Origin: Sedimentisphaerales bacterium
GTDB lineage: Bacteria; Planctomycetota; Phycisphaerae; Sedimentisphaerales; Anaerobacaceae
Length of the DNA stretch: 39,887 bases
Assembly: GCA_028277585.1 (NCBI GenBank)
Contig: JANQFY010000003.1
Span: forward strand, 1 to 39,887
Direction of reading: 5' to 3'
Below, one piece after another: positions 23,902-32,234 of this stretch; the first letter of the stretch is position 1; every line of letters starts with the position of its first letter. The translations under genes were made by a program, and so were the position numbers. The notes under the pieces are model-generated. The model was given only the letters and a program-made list of their open reading frames with translations. It had not been told where the DNA came from and ran no database searches.

Positions 23902-26118
23902 TCAGCGTCGCTTTGATTTGCTGGCAGGCTTAGGAATATCCGGGGAATGATCCCACTTCAGCTTGAACTTGAGTTCGAACCAGGAGTCCCGAACCGTCAG
24001 GATGGGTTTGCCCAGTGCGTTGAGCTTGGGATTGCCCCGCTGGTCCAGCACGGGCTCGGCGTCGATCCGCTCGCGCGTCACCGGGTCAACCAGAATCTCC
24101 GTCCCCTGGCCGCTTCGGCCCACCATGGTCGCGCCGCGACCGTCTTCGGCCTCTTCGTAAACGGTCTCACTGTCGCCGATTCCGATTGGAACGTCGGTTG
24201 CCAGATCGATTAGCCCCTTCGTCAGTGAGAACTGCTCAGCCTCTTTGCTGTACAGCTCGAACGGGCTGTTGGCGTCAACAAACTCGTCGAGGTAATCGAA
24301 GCGCGTCACGAGTCCCCATCGCTCGGGCGTGTCTTCGACGCCAGGTGGATCGAGCAGGGCCATCAAGTCGCCATAAGGGCTGTAACCGACGATGGTGATC
24401 ACGAAGCCGGGGTCTTTCTCCTCCTCATCGGTTCCCCCCATTCCCCCCATCTGGTAACGGTCGCCATAGATCTCGGCCAACTCCGCCATCATCTCGGCGT
24501 AGCCCTCGTCCATCCCCATCTCCATCTGGTTGTCCCGCATCATGGCGTCTTTGCGCATCAACGCGCTCTGCCCGAACTGGGCGGTTGCCAGATCTTCAGA
24601 GAAGAAGATGGACATGTTCGTGATGAAGATCTGCTTCCGCATGTTGCGGGGGATTTGCTTGACCATCGCAGCGTCCCCCCGGCCATAAGCATCGTAGAGC
24701 TGCTTCTGGTCGGGATTGGTCCTCGCATTCGGCATGGCGGAAAGCAAGAGTTCATAGAGCTGCGGAATGACCTCTCGATATCTGAACCGCGAGAACTCCG
24801 TCTCCATCTTCTCGTTGAGTTCGGTCTTCTGGCTGTCGAAGTCACTATCGACCTGCGCCCGCGCCTGAGCCTTGGTTACGGCGCGTTTGTTACCCGCGCG
24901 GATAGAATCGTTACGAGCGTAGCTGACGCGATCCAAACCGACGCGTCCCAACCACATCAACATGACCGCCAGAAGCATCACGGCCGCACCGATGAAGTAC
25001 TTCGTCTTCGTCGCCCACGCCATCGATCGCGCCACACTGCTGGGCAGCAGATTGCTCTCGATACGAGCCATACCCAACCCTTGCAGCCCCAGGCCGTAAA
25101 CGACGCCGTAGTCGGCCACATTCTCGTGGAACTTCGCAGCGGAAAGGCCCTGAGCGATCGCCGCCTTCTTGAAGGCTTCCGGCTTCTCGACCGGGATCTG
25201 AAGCGTTTGCTGCAGGTACTTCAAGAGACCCCGAAGTTTCGTTCCGCCGCCCATCGCGATCACCCGCGTCAGCTTGACATCGGGGTTGGAATTCGTATAG
25301 AACCCCAGCGAACGCTGGACCTCGCCGGCCCAATCGGTAAACACCGGACGCATCGCCTGGAAGATCTGACGGGCGTACTTGCTGACCGGTGCGGTGCGTT
25401 TGAGTTTCTCGGCTTTGTTGAAGTTGAGCTTGAACGTCTCGGCGATCGCCTGCGTGAAGGTGTTGCCGCCCATCATGATACAGCGCTGCCATACACCCGA
25501 TTTCGTGCAAACCACCAGGTCGGTGCTCTCGGCGCCGACATTGACGACCACCGTCGCTCGATTATCGGAACGAGCCAATTCGGGACGGTCATAGAGCAAG
25601 AAGTTGTACAGCGACATCGGCGACATCTGCACGTAGCTGACCTGCAGATCTTCGCGTTCGAAGTGCTCCATCTCCGCTTCGACAATCTCGTTCTTGATCG
25701 CGAAGATTCCTACCTTCTGCTCCGCCTCGTCCGGCTCGGTCATCATCTGGTAGTCCCACTGGACCTCGCTCATATCGAACGGGATCTGCTGGGCCGCCTC
25801 GAACTTGACGATCTCCGGCAGACGCTTCTGCTCGACCGGAGGCAGCGTCACGAACCGCGCAAAGCTGTTCTGACTGGGTACCGAGACGATCAGCGGATCG
25901 TACATCACATCGTTGCGCTGCACGAACTGCCGCAGAGTGATCGCAATCAGTTCATCTCGTTCGGCTGGGCTAATCCCACTGCCAGAGAGAATCTTGCCGT
26001 GCGGAATATGATCGAAACCGATGACCTGGACGATGTCGCCCACCGCCGCAAGGCGCAACGCCTTGAGGGACGTATTGCCCAGATCAATCGCCCAAATCGC
26101 ATCCGATGCTGCTGCCAT
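23902..26118 (-). CDS. pilM: PilM-type actin-fold ATPase fused to a PilN-like membrane segment
   Basis: This is the cytoplasmic ATP-binding platform protein of type IV pilus/T2SS-like machines. It has 738 residues from the ATG at 26118, with GGGAGG 8 nt upstream. Residues 1-340 fit PilM: phosphate-1 motif WAIDLGNTSLKALRL, LPPVEQKRLPEIVKFEAAQQIPFD, VVVNVGAESTDLVVC and VIAMGGGTKLRGL. The chain then reads RIESNLLPSSVARSM (about 351-365) and a membrane helix (KYFIGAAVMLLAVMLMW, about 371-387), matching the start of a separate PilN with its INLLP motif. A long extracytoplasmic part with a Met/Gly-rich stretch (YQMGGMGG) follows. The PilM-PilN fusion is inferred from motif order. It is the first gene of the operon. 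Confidence 0.88.
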   Translation of the reverse strand: MAAASDAIWAIDLGNTSLKALRLAAVGDIVQVIGFDHIPHGKILSGSGISPAERDELIAITLRQFVQRNDVMYDPLIVSVPSQNSFARFVTLPPVEQKRLPEIVKFEAAQQIPFDMSEVQWDYQMMTEPDEAEQKVGIFAIKNEIVEAEMEHFEREDLQVSYVQMSPMSLYNFLLYDRPELARSDNRATVVVNVGAESTDLVVCTKSGVWQRCIMMGGNTFTQAIAETFKLNFNKAEKLKRTAPVSKYARQIFQAMRPVFTDWAGEVQRSLGFYTNSNPDVKLTRVIAMGGGTKLRGLLKYLQQTLQIPVEKPEAFKKAAIAQGLSAAKFHENVADYGVVYGLGLQGLGMARIESNLLPSSVARSMAWATKTKYFIGAAVMLLAVMLMWLGRVGLDRVSYARNDSIRAGNKRAVTKAQARAQVDSDFDSQKTELNEKMETEFSRFRYREVIPQLYELLLSAMPNARTNPDQKQLYDAYGRGDAAMVKQIPRNMRKQIFITNMSIFFSEDLATAQFGQSALMRKDAMMRDNQMEMGMDEGYAEMMAELAEIYGDRYQMGGMGGTDEEEKDPGFVITIVGYSPYGDLMALLDPPGVEDTPERWGLVTRFDYLDEFVDANSPFELYSKEAEQFSLTKGLIDLATDVPIGIGDSETVYEEAEDGRGATMVGRSGQGTEILVDPVTRERIDAEPVLDQRGNPKLNALGKPILTVRDSWFELKFKLKWDHSPDIPKPASKSKRR

Positions 26119-26161
26119 ACCTGAACCTCCCGCCTATCGGGCTGTGTGTTAGCGCTTACTC

Positions 26162-26190
26162 TTGATAACAGCCATCAACGAGCTTAGATT
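26162..26190 (+). promoter_or_regulatory. Candidate promoter for mtaB
   Basis: TTGATA (26162-26167), a 17-nt spacer and TAGATT (26185-26190). The predicted start near 26197 is only about 4 nt before the ATG at 26201. This fits the lack of a ribosome site and suggests a nearly leaderless transcript. Confidence 0.4.
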
Positions 26191-26216
26191 ATATCACATC
26201 ATGAAAAGTTTTTCTA
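26188..26216 (-). promoter_or_regulatory. Candidate promoter for the pilM-type operon
   Basis: The minus strand reads TAGAAA (26216-26211), a 17-nt spacer and a perfect TATAAT (26193-26188). The predicted start near 26181 gives a leader of about 62 nt. It overlaps the mtaB promoter and the first mtaB codons. Confidence 0.5.
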
Positions 26217-27574
26217 TATTAACACTGGGCTGCAAAGTCAACCAATACGAGAGTCAGCAAATTCGCGAGCTTCTCGAACGATTCGGCCTGACCCAGGTCG
26301 ATGTCACGTCATCGCCCGAGTTGGTGGTCGTCAACACTTGCTGTGTGACACACACCGCTTCGGCCAAGAGTCGCCAGTTTCTGAGACAATGCTGTAAGCA
26401 CCAACCTGTTGCCGTCGTCATCTGCGGGTGCCTGCCTGCCATTGAAACCAACGAACTCAACGTCACTGGGAAGAATATCCATGTTGTAAAGGATCGATGC
26501 GACCTTGCCCCCACCTTGATCGGTCTGCTCACTGACCCATCAAAGACCCCAAACACACCCTACCCCAGTTTACCAAACGACAAGGCCATTAAACCAGAAA
26601 GCGACCTCAAAGTCAAGTGCAAAAAAGACTTATGTCCGTCTGATGAACTTCAGCCCCTGGAGCAGTTTCAAGGTCACACCCGCGCCTTTCTCAAGATCCA
26701 GGATGGCTGTGATGCCTTCTGCACCTACTGTATTATACCCCAGACACGGCCGGAAGTTCACAGTCGCGAGCCCGATAACATCCTGGCCGAGGCGACGGAA
26801 CTCGCCGCTTCGGGGCACCAGGAAATCGTCGTAACCGGCATCCATGTAGGCGCTTACGGGCAAGAGACCACCCGTCGGAGAAACTGGCCAAGTCCGGTAA
26901 ACCTTCACCTTCCCGCCCTGCTGGACCGCATAGCCCACGTTCCCGGCCTAGCACGGATACGGCTAAGTTCCCTCGATCCGAGCGATGTGACCCCCGAGCT
27001 CTTAGATGTCTTCGCATCAAACTCTAACATCATGCCTCACCTGCACTTATCTCTCCAATCCGGATCGGAAACAGTCCTCCGCCGCATGGGCCGCCCGTAC
27101 AGCAGGGACGAGTTCCTCGCGAAGATCGACCTTATCCACAAGCGGCTTGATCGCCCGGCCGTTACGACCGATATCATCGTCGGTTTCCCCGGAGAAACGG
27201 ATTCAGACTTCGAACAGACGCTGAATCTGGCGGAGAGAGTCAGGTTCGCCAAGATGCACGTATTCACCTTCTCGCCCCGCGAAGGGACAGCGGCTGCGAA
27301 GATGCAAGACAAGGTCCCATATAAAGTTAAGAAAGAGCGTTCACAGATACTGCACGACCTTGACCAGAAGCTACAGCACCGATTCAGGCAGCAGTTTCTC
27401 GGCGAAACAGCCCAAGTTCTCATCGAGAGCACAGCGGGCCATGCCTCCGGCCGAGCCGAACGGTACTTCCTGGTCGAGGTCAATGACAAGCTCCGGACGA
27501 CCCGTGTCAACGATCTCGTCGACGTCCGACTCACCGAAAACGCCCAAAACAGCATGCAAGCAGTGCTTGCCTGA
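26201..27574 (+). CDS. mtaB: tRNA t6A37 methylthiotransferase MtaB (radical SAM)
   Basis: This enzyme adds a methylthio group to N6-threonylcarbamoyladenosine 37 of tRNA, using two iron-sulfur clusters and SAM. It has 457 residues from the ATG at 26201. The N-terminal methylthiotransferase domain begins FSILTLGCKVNQYES, with cluster Cys at about 11, 47 and 77 (VVNTCCVT, CGCLPA). The radical SAM motif CDAFCTYC has Cys170, 174 and 177. IRLSSLDPSDV, HLHLSLQSGS and TDIIVGFPGET are typical, and a C-terminal TRAM-like region (VLIESTAGHASGRAERYFLVEV) follows. The CKVNQYES start favours MtaB over MiaB/RimO. Residues about 110-155 between domains are poorly conserved. It diverges from the pilM operon. 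Confidence 0.92.
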   Translation: MKSFSILTLGCKVNQYESQQIRELLERFGLTQVDVTSSPELVVVNTCCVTHTASAKSRQFLRQCCKHQPVAVVICGCLPAIETNELNVTGKNIHVVKDRCDLAPTLIGLLTDPSKTPNTPYPSLPNDKAIKPESDLKVKCKKDLCPSDELQPLEQFQGHTRAFLKIQDGCDAFCTYCIIPQTRPEVHSREPDNILAEATELAASGHQEIVVTGIHVGAYGQETTRRRNWPSPVNLHLPALLDRIAHVPGLARIRLSSLDPSDVTPELLDVFASNSNIMPHLHLSLQSGSETVLRRMGRPYSRDEFLAKIDLIHKRLDRPAVTTDIIVGFPGETDSDFEQTLNLAERVRFAKMHVFTFSPREGTAAAKMQDKVPYKVKKERSQILHDLDQKLQHRFRQQFLGETAQVLIESTAGHASGRAERYFLVEVNDKLRTTRVNDLVDVRLTENAQNSMQAVLA

Positions 27575-27630
27575 GCCCCGGGCTCCCGCGGAACCGAATC
27601 CGGCGCTGGCGATGCGATCCCATCATCATG

Positions 27631-27636
27631 TATAAT
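27631..27636 (+). promoter_or_regulatory. Possible -10 box upstream of the sigma factor gene
   Basis: A perfect TATAAT lies at 27631-27636, about 150 bp before the chosen ATG at 27784. No good -35 is seen at the normal spacing. GGAACC at 27590-27595 resembles an ECF-sigma -35, but the distance is too large. If used, the start near 27643 excludes the ATG at 27628. Confidence 0.35.
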
Positions 27637-27783
27637 GGCGCCAGGAGATCGCCCCCGCCACGAGGAGTAATGCGCTTCGGATCCTGGAGTTTCGCCGTTT
27701 CTCCCGGCGACGGCGATATTTCTCTTCGCGAGCAAAAAAGTGAAACAAACGGCCCTCTGCCGCGTTTCTCAGATGCAGAACGA

Positions 27784-29124
27784 ATGAAAGCCAACAAGCC
27801 ACAACTGACGCTGAACCTCATACGCCGGGCCCAGCGGGGCGGCCAGAGCGGCATCGCGCGCCTCTCCAGAACCGTGGAGAGCCGGATTCATCGCTATATC
27901 TATCGCATGACGCTCGACTATCACCTCACCGAGGATCTCTGTCAGGACACCCTCCTGGAAATGGTCAAACACCTGCCCAACCTGCAGATAGACCGACCTG
28001 AGGCCTTCTGGGCCTGGCTGCACAAGACTGCCCTGAACAAGATCAGAGGTCATTACCGACAAGCGCGCACCGCCCAAGGGCATCGCGACATCGACAGCCT
28101 GGATGAAAGCCAACTGGCAGAACGATTCGCCGAACCGAGCGCCTCCGGCCCAGATCGGTTGATCCATCAGGAGGTGGCGCAGGCAGTGGTGCGGGCGATG
28201 GATTCGCTACGGTTGAGTTATCGCAGCGTACTGATGCTGCGCTGTTTCGACGACCTTTCCTATGCCGAGATCGCCCAGATCATGGGCGGCACACAGTTGA
28301 GGGCCCGCCTGCTGTTCTTCCGGGCCAAGAACTCGTTGCGCCAACAGCTTGTGCGCAACGGATACGGTCGAATGCACCTGATTTCGGGCCTGACCGTCTT
28401 CGGCGCGATCACCGCCGGGCTCGATCGCTCCGCCTCGGCGTCTGTCCTCGTTAGCGAAAGCGCCGTCAAGACCGGCCCAGGCACCGCAGCCCTGGCTGCC
28501 GCCACGTCGAAGCTGGGAATGACGGCCGCGGCCGCCGTCGTGGTTGCAGGTCTGGCGATCGGTAGCCTGTCATCGAGCCCCGCGCCGGCACCAATCCAGG
28601 AGCCTGCCGAGCCGTCGATTTCCGAGTTGCTGGAGGCGTTCAGCTATCCCGTTCAGGTCAGTGACAGCAACGATCCTGACGAGAATGGTTGGTCCGGCAT
28701 CCAATGGAGCGAGCCGAATGCGATCACCGAACCAGTCGAACCGGCGGAAATCCTGGTCATCGGGCCGCGTGACAAGCAGACAGCCCTGATCCTGCCCAGG
28801 GATCATTGGGTCGAGCTGCGCTTCCCCGGCCGATTGCTCAATGGGATGGGTCCTGATCTGCTCGTGGTTTGCGCCACCCCCGAGATCAGGCCGAAGGTCT
28901 TGATCGTCGGCAAGACAGAGAAGCTTGCAGCCCTCGCCCCCTACCGCTCGCACACCCTGGCCTCGGGCGTGGTGGTGACTACCTACGACTTCGCCGCCCT
29001 GCCCGAAATTATCGAACCCACTGCCATTCGTATCCTCGGCGCCGGTCTCCTCGACGGCGGGCTCCCACTCCTCCAGGCCCAAGCCCGCACCGAGCCCAAC
29101 GCCCCGTCCGACCTCGGCACGTAA
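27784..29124 (+). CDS. ECF-like sigma-70 family factor with membrane-spanning C-terminal extension
   Basis: This protein has 446 residues from the ATG at 27784; no strong ribosome site exists, and the in-frame ATG at 27670 has AGGAG only 2 nt away. Region 2 spans about 10-92 (DLCQDTLLEMVKHL, RPEAFWAWLHKTALNKIRGHYR). Region 4 spans about 126-190 (RSVLMLRCFDDLSYAEIAQIMGG and RARLLFFRAKNSLRQQL). A hydrophobic stretch near 197-215 and a likely membrane helix (about 246-264, MTAAAAVVVAGLAIGSL) lead to a Pro/Glu linker and an unrecognised domain (about 280-446). The factor may thus be tethered to the membrane with an outside sensory part, possibly acting as its own anti-sigma. The lipoprotein hydrolase follows 91 bp downstream. 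Confidence 0.87.
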   Translation: MKANKPQLTLNLIRRAQRGGQSGIARLSRTVESRIHRYIYRMTLDYHLTEDLCQDTLLEMVKHLPNLQIDRPEAFWAWLHKTALNKIRGHYRQARTAQGHRDIDSLDESQLAERFAEPSASGPDRLIHQEVAQAVVRAMDSLRLSYRSVLMLRCFDDLSYAEIAQIMGGTQLRARLLFFRAKNSLRQQLVRNGYGRMHLISGLTVFGAITAGLDRSASASVLVSESAVKTGPGTAALAAATSKLGMTAAAAVVVAGLAIGSLSSSPAPAPIQEPAEPSISELLEAFSYPVQVSDSNDPDENGWSGIQWSEPNAITEPVEPAEILVIGPRDKQTALILPRDHWVELRFPGRLLNGMGPDLLVVCATPEIRPKVLIVGKTEKLAALAPYRSHTLASGVVVTTYDFAALPEIIEPTAIRILGAGLLDGGLPLLQAQARTEPNAPSDLGT

Positions 29125-29215
29125 GGGGCTGTACAGGATCAGTCGAATACGGTAAGCTGGATACGCAGGAGAAGCGTTGGAGGCTCACGCGATTCCCGAT
29201 TTCGAAGGTGACAGG

Positions 29216-30358
29216 ATGGCATGGATGGCGCGATATCTGCTAGCACTCGTAGTGGTGATGGTCCTCTTCCTGCCCGGTTGCTCAGTTCGCGACATCACCG
29301 GTGAAACACCCGCAGGTACGTGCTGCCAAGCAGTTGAAGAGAACGGAGGTCCGCGGGAAGAAGCGAATGAATCGAACCGCAGACTCGAATGTCTGACGAC
29401 GCGTCTGATCAAGAAGGTGCCAATCTGGATGGCCGAGCACCACGTCCCAGGCGTTTCCATCGCACTGATCAAGGGACGAGAGATCGTGTGGAGCCATCAG
29501 TTCGGCGCGAAGAAGACGGGCGTCGAGGGCAACGTTGACGAAGAGACCGTCTTCGAGGCGTGCTCCATGAGCAAGCCCCTATTCGCCTACGCAGTGATGA
29601 GACTGGTGGAAGAGAACATCCTCGATCTGGACGAACCGGTGGATTCGTACCTATCAGAGCCCTACTTGCCACACGAGCCGAATGCCGGGGCTATCACGGC
29701 CCGGATGGTGCTGAACCATACGACCGGCCTGCCCAATTGGCGCGAGGGTGGCAGACGGGCGGGAGTCTTGAATTTGGAGCTGAAACACGGACCGGGCGAG
29801 CGATTCACCTACTCGGGCGAAGGGATGTGGTATCTGCAGCGAGTGGTGGAGCACCTGACCGAGACGCCCATCAACGAGTACATGGAACGCACCCTCATGA
29901 GCAGGATCGGCATGACCCGGAGCAGCTACGTATGGCAGGACAGGTATGTGGAAAACAACGCGCATGGGCATGACAAGAAGGGCGCTCCCAAGACATACCG
30001 TCACTACACCGAGGGAAACACGGCCTTCTCGCTCTACACCACGCCTATCGACTACGCGCGGTACCTGATCTTGATGATGGATACTGATGCCCGGGAAGAT
30101 TTCCAATTGCGGGCTGCAACCATCGATCAAATGCTCACCATCGAGAGCCAGAGGAATGAAGACATCTACTATGGTCTCGGATGGGGCTTGGCCGGCATTC
30201 CGGAACGACCCTATGTCTTCCATGGCGGCTCGAACGGCAGTGGGTTTCGCTGTCACGGCCGCTTCTACCGCGATGACGGCTCGGGCATCGTGATCATGAC
30301 CAACGCCGACGGCGGCGCCGCCGTCTATAGCAAGATCCTGGAACAGGCCTATCCATAG
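29216..30358 (+). CDS. Lipoprotein serine hydrolase, beta-lactamase/class C fold
   Basis: This exported, probably lipid-anchored esterase or peptidase of the penicillin-binding/class C beta-lactamase superfamily has 380 residues from the ATG at 29216. The N-terminus ends in LFLPGC (Cys22), a near-lipobox. The catalytic SxxK is Ser117-Met-Ser-Lys120 in EACSMSKPLFAYAVMR. The second motif is the Tyr in FTYSGEGMWYLQ, and HGGSNGSGF near the C-terminus takes the place of the KTG motif. An in-frame TTG start at 29177 is possible, but the signal sequence fits 29216 or 29225. It follows the sigma factor gene on the same strand and may be coregulated with it. Confidence 0.88.
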   Translation: MAWMARYLLALVVVMVLFLPGCSVRDITGETPAGTCCQAVEENGGPREEANESNRRLECLTTRLIKKVPIWMAEHHVPGVSIALIKGREIVWSHQFGAKKTGVEGNVDEETVFEACSMSKPLFAYAVMRLVEENILDLDEPVDSYLSEPYLPHEPNAGAITARMVLNHTTGLPNWREGGRRAGVLNLELKHGPGERFTYSGEGMWYLQRVVEHLTETPINEYMERTLMSRIGMTRSSYVWQDRYVENNAHGHDKKGAPKTYRHYTEGNTAFSLYTTPIDYARYLILMMDTDAREDFQLRAATIDQMLTIESQRNEDIYYGLGWGLAGIPERPYVFHGGSNGSGFRCHGRFYRDDGSGIVIMTNADGGAAVYSKILEQAYP

Positions 30359-30433
30359 AACACCAGAAAACCTACGGACCAGGACCCATCTCGCAGGTCT
30401 TCCCCGATGTCGCGACCCATTCGACGGAAGAAG

Positions 30434-30706
30434 CTACTCCTCTGGTTCATCGCCGAGTTCATCTTCCGTGACGTGCTCGTCGAAGGTCCAATGGTGCAGG
30501 GCGTCGACCAGCATGGCCGAGCCGATCTCCCGCGCATCGACGTCGTTGACCGTCGCGAGCGCATCGGCCATCCAGGAAACGAGGCCGCAGATGGCGTTGC
30601 CGCAATCTTCGAATTCCAGTGTCACCGGATCGTCCGTGCCGACCACCGTGCCGTGGTCCATGATGTTGATCGTGAGTCTCGCCTTGGGTTCTGATGTGTA
30701 CTCCAT
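30434..30706 (-). CDS. Small acidic protein of unknown function
   Basis: This 90-residue protein starts at the ATG at 30706, with AGGTG 6 nt upstream. It is not recognised. It opens MEYTSEPKARLTINIMDHG and has a central ALATVNDVDAREIGSAML stretch that looks helical. It ends in a very acidic tail (DEHVTEDELGDEPEE). It has no signal peptide or membrane helix, so it is probably cytoplasmic. It lies 145 bp downstream of the acyltransferase-like gene on the same strand and converges on the serine hydrolase gene. An in-frame start at 30778 would add 24 residues without a ribosome site. Confidence 0.65.
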   Translation of the reverse strand: MEYTSEPKARLTINIMDHGTVVGTDDPVTLEFEDCGNAICGLVSWMADALATVNDVDAREIGSAMLVDALHHWTFDEHVTEDELGDEPEE

Positions 30707-30851
30707 GAAAACACCTATCAAATAGAAAAAGTGACTTCGAACACTCCCTCGCCCAAGCACAACACCATGGGCGTTCACAAACCCGGCCTCGCAGGACAGG
30801 TTCCGTCACAGCACTGCCGGCATCATAGCCGCGATTCCGCCCGCCAGCAAA

Positions 30852-32039
30852 TCAGATCCTCAGAAAGATCTTGCGGCGGTACATCCAGAGCAGGATCAGC
30901 CAGAGAACCAGCAGCACGCCGAGACGCTCCAGCATGGGGGCATAAGCCGTTCCGAGACTCTCGAAGATCTGCTGGCCCGAGTGCCGTTTGATATTCGCTC
31001 GAATGAACCCAGACGAGAGTTGCCATAGGCAGTAGATCGTAACGGGATTGAGTCCGACGACGACAAACGGGAACGTCCATCGCCTCCACCGACGCCACTC
31101 GACGAGCCCGACGAAGCAGGCCAGAAGCAAGGTGACCCAGCCACCGCTGTAGATCGCCCAGGATGGTGTCCAGATCCGCTTGACGATCGGGCACAGGCCC
31201 ACCAGCGCGATCGCTTTGCCCAAAACCACCCCGATGATCCCGAACAGGACGAGGTGGCGCAATTTCCGCGTGATCGGCCGGTCACTCCGCAGAAGCCCGC
31301 CCGCCAAGAGGCCGAAAATCATCGTCGCCATCGACGGAACGAAGTTGAGCGTCTGGTAGCCCCCGCGATTGAAGACGAAGGTCTCCTGACGCGGAAAGAG
31401 GTTCAGGAACCACCGGTCGAAAACAGCGGCCGGGTTGACGTTCTTCTCCCAATGCGCGGCGAAGCCTGTCAGATGCTGCCAATCGGCCGGCACTCCCACG
31501 CTCTGCCAGTCGAAATCAGCCGCCGGGAGCGGATGAAAAGCGAAGGCCAGCCAGTAGACCAGGAGGATCCCCCCGGCGGCCAACCATTGCGTCCGAGGCT
31601 TGGTAAAAGCCAGCAGGAAGACGATCGGATAGCCCAGCCCAATCTGGGCCAGCACGTTTCCGAAGGACCAAACTGTCTGCTTGCTCCACGCGGAACTGAG
31701 GAACACCGCCAGGAGGGCCAGCACCAGCGACCGCCAGAGAGCATGGCCCAACATGGAGCCAAAGCGTTGCCCCCGGGCCCGTCGATTGGCGATCGAGAAG
31801 GGTAGCGCAACGCCCACCATGAACATGAAGGCTGGCTGGATGATATCCCAGGCCGTGCATCCGGCCCACTGGGCGTGTTCAGTCTGATGGGCGAGGAACC
31901 GCCAGAAGCCACTGTCGGGAGACTGGCGAGCCACGTGCGCCAAGCCCAATCCACTGGAAGCCATCATCAGCATAATGGCGCCACGGTAGGCATCAAGCGA
32001 GACCAATCGTTCACGCTGGATCGCATTCGAGTTCGTCAC
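30852..32039 (-). CDS. Polytopic acyltransferase-like membrane protein (HGSNAT/DUF5009 type)
   Basis: This protein has 395 residues with about 10 predicted membrane helices. The N-terminus RLVSLDAYRGAIMLMMA matches the RxxSLDxxRG motif of heparan-alpha-glucosaminide N-acetyltransferase-like and DUF5009 proteins. TAWDIIQPAFMFMVGVALPFS and FVVVGLNPVTIYCLW are further family hallmarks. Such proteins transfer acetyl groups across the membrane to sugars; the acceptor here is unknown, though the sulfatase and beta-helix protein nearby suggest polysaccharide metabolism. The start is GTG at 32039, with AAGGG 7 nt upstream; a TTG at 32090 is in frame but less likely. It diverges from the radical SAM gene. 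Confidence 0.87.
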   Translation of the reverse strand: MTNSNAIQRERLVSLDAYRGAIMLMMASSGLGLAHVARQSPDSGFWRFLAHQTEHAQWAGCTAWDIIQPAFMFMVGVALPFSIANRRARGQRFGSMLGHALWRSLVLALLAVFLSSAWSKQTVWSFGNVLAQIGLGYPIVFLLAFTKPRTQWLAAGGILLVYWLAFAFHPLPAADFDWQSVGVPADWQHLTGFAAHWEKNVNPAAVFDRWFLNLFPRQETFVFNRGGYQTLNFVPSMATMIFGLLAGGLLRSDRPITRKLRHLVLFGIIGVVLGKAIALVGLCPIVKRIWTPSWAIYSGGWVTLLLACFVGLVEWRRWRRWTFPFVVVGLNPVTIYCLWQLSSGFIRANIKRHSGQQIFESLGTAYAPMLERLGVLLVLWLILLWMYRRKIFLRI

Positions 32040-32222
32040 GTAGAAGCCCTTACCAGAGTTCGCAGTGTCGCAACTTGGCCGCCCGGCCAAGCCTCACAGC
32101 GAGGAGTCTACCACGACGGACCGACCATTTCGACACCTGACTCGCGTCCGACGAGACCCGGTCATTCGAACAAAACACGTACCGTCAGCATTATTGTCGT
32201 GCACCGGCCGGATTCCCTCGCG

Positions 32223-32228
32223 TATACT
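32223..32228 (+). promoter_or_regulatory. Possible -10 box directly upstream of the radical SAM gene
   Basis: TATACT at 32223-32228 lies 6 nt before the ATG at 32235. Transcription would then begin at or next to the start codon. No clear -35 is seen and no ribosome site is present. Confidence 0.35.
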
Positions 32229-32234
32229 CCATCG

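Noticed and set aside
22584..26124. Plus-strand frames of 449 and 489 residues
   Set aside because: Antisense to the pilM-type operon, whose genes have family motifs and good ribosome sites.
27573..27585. GAGCCC-C-GGGCTC dyad after mtaB
   Set aside because: The loop is too short for the full stem and no T run follows, so it is not called a terminator.
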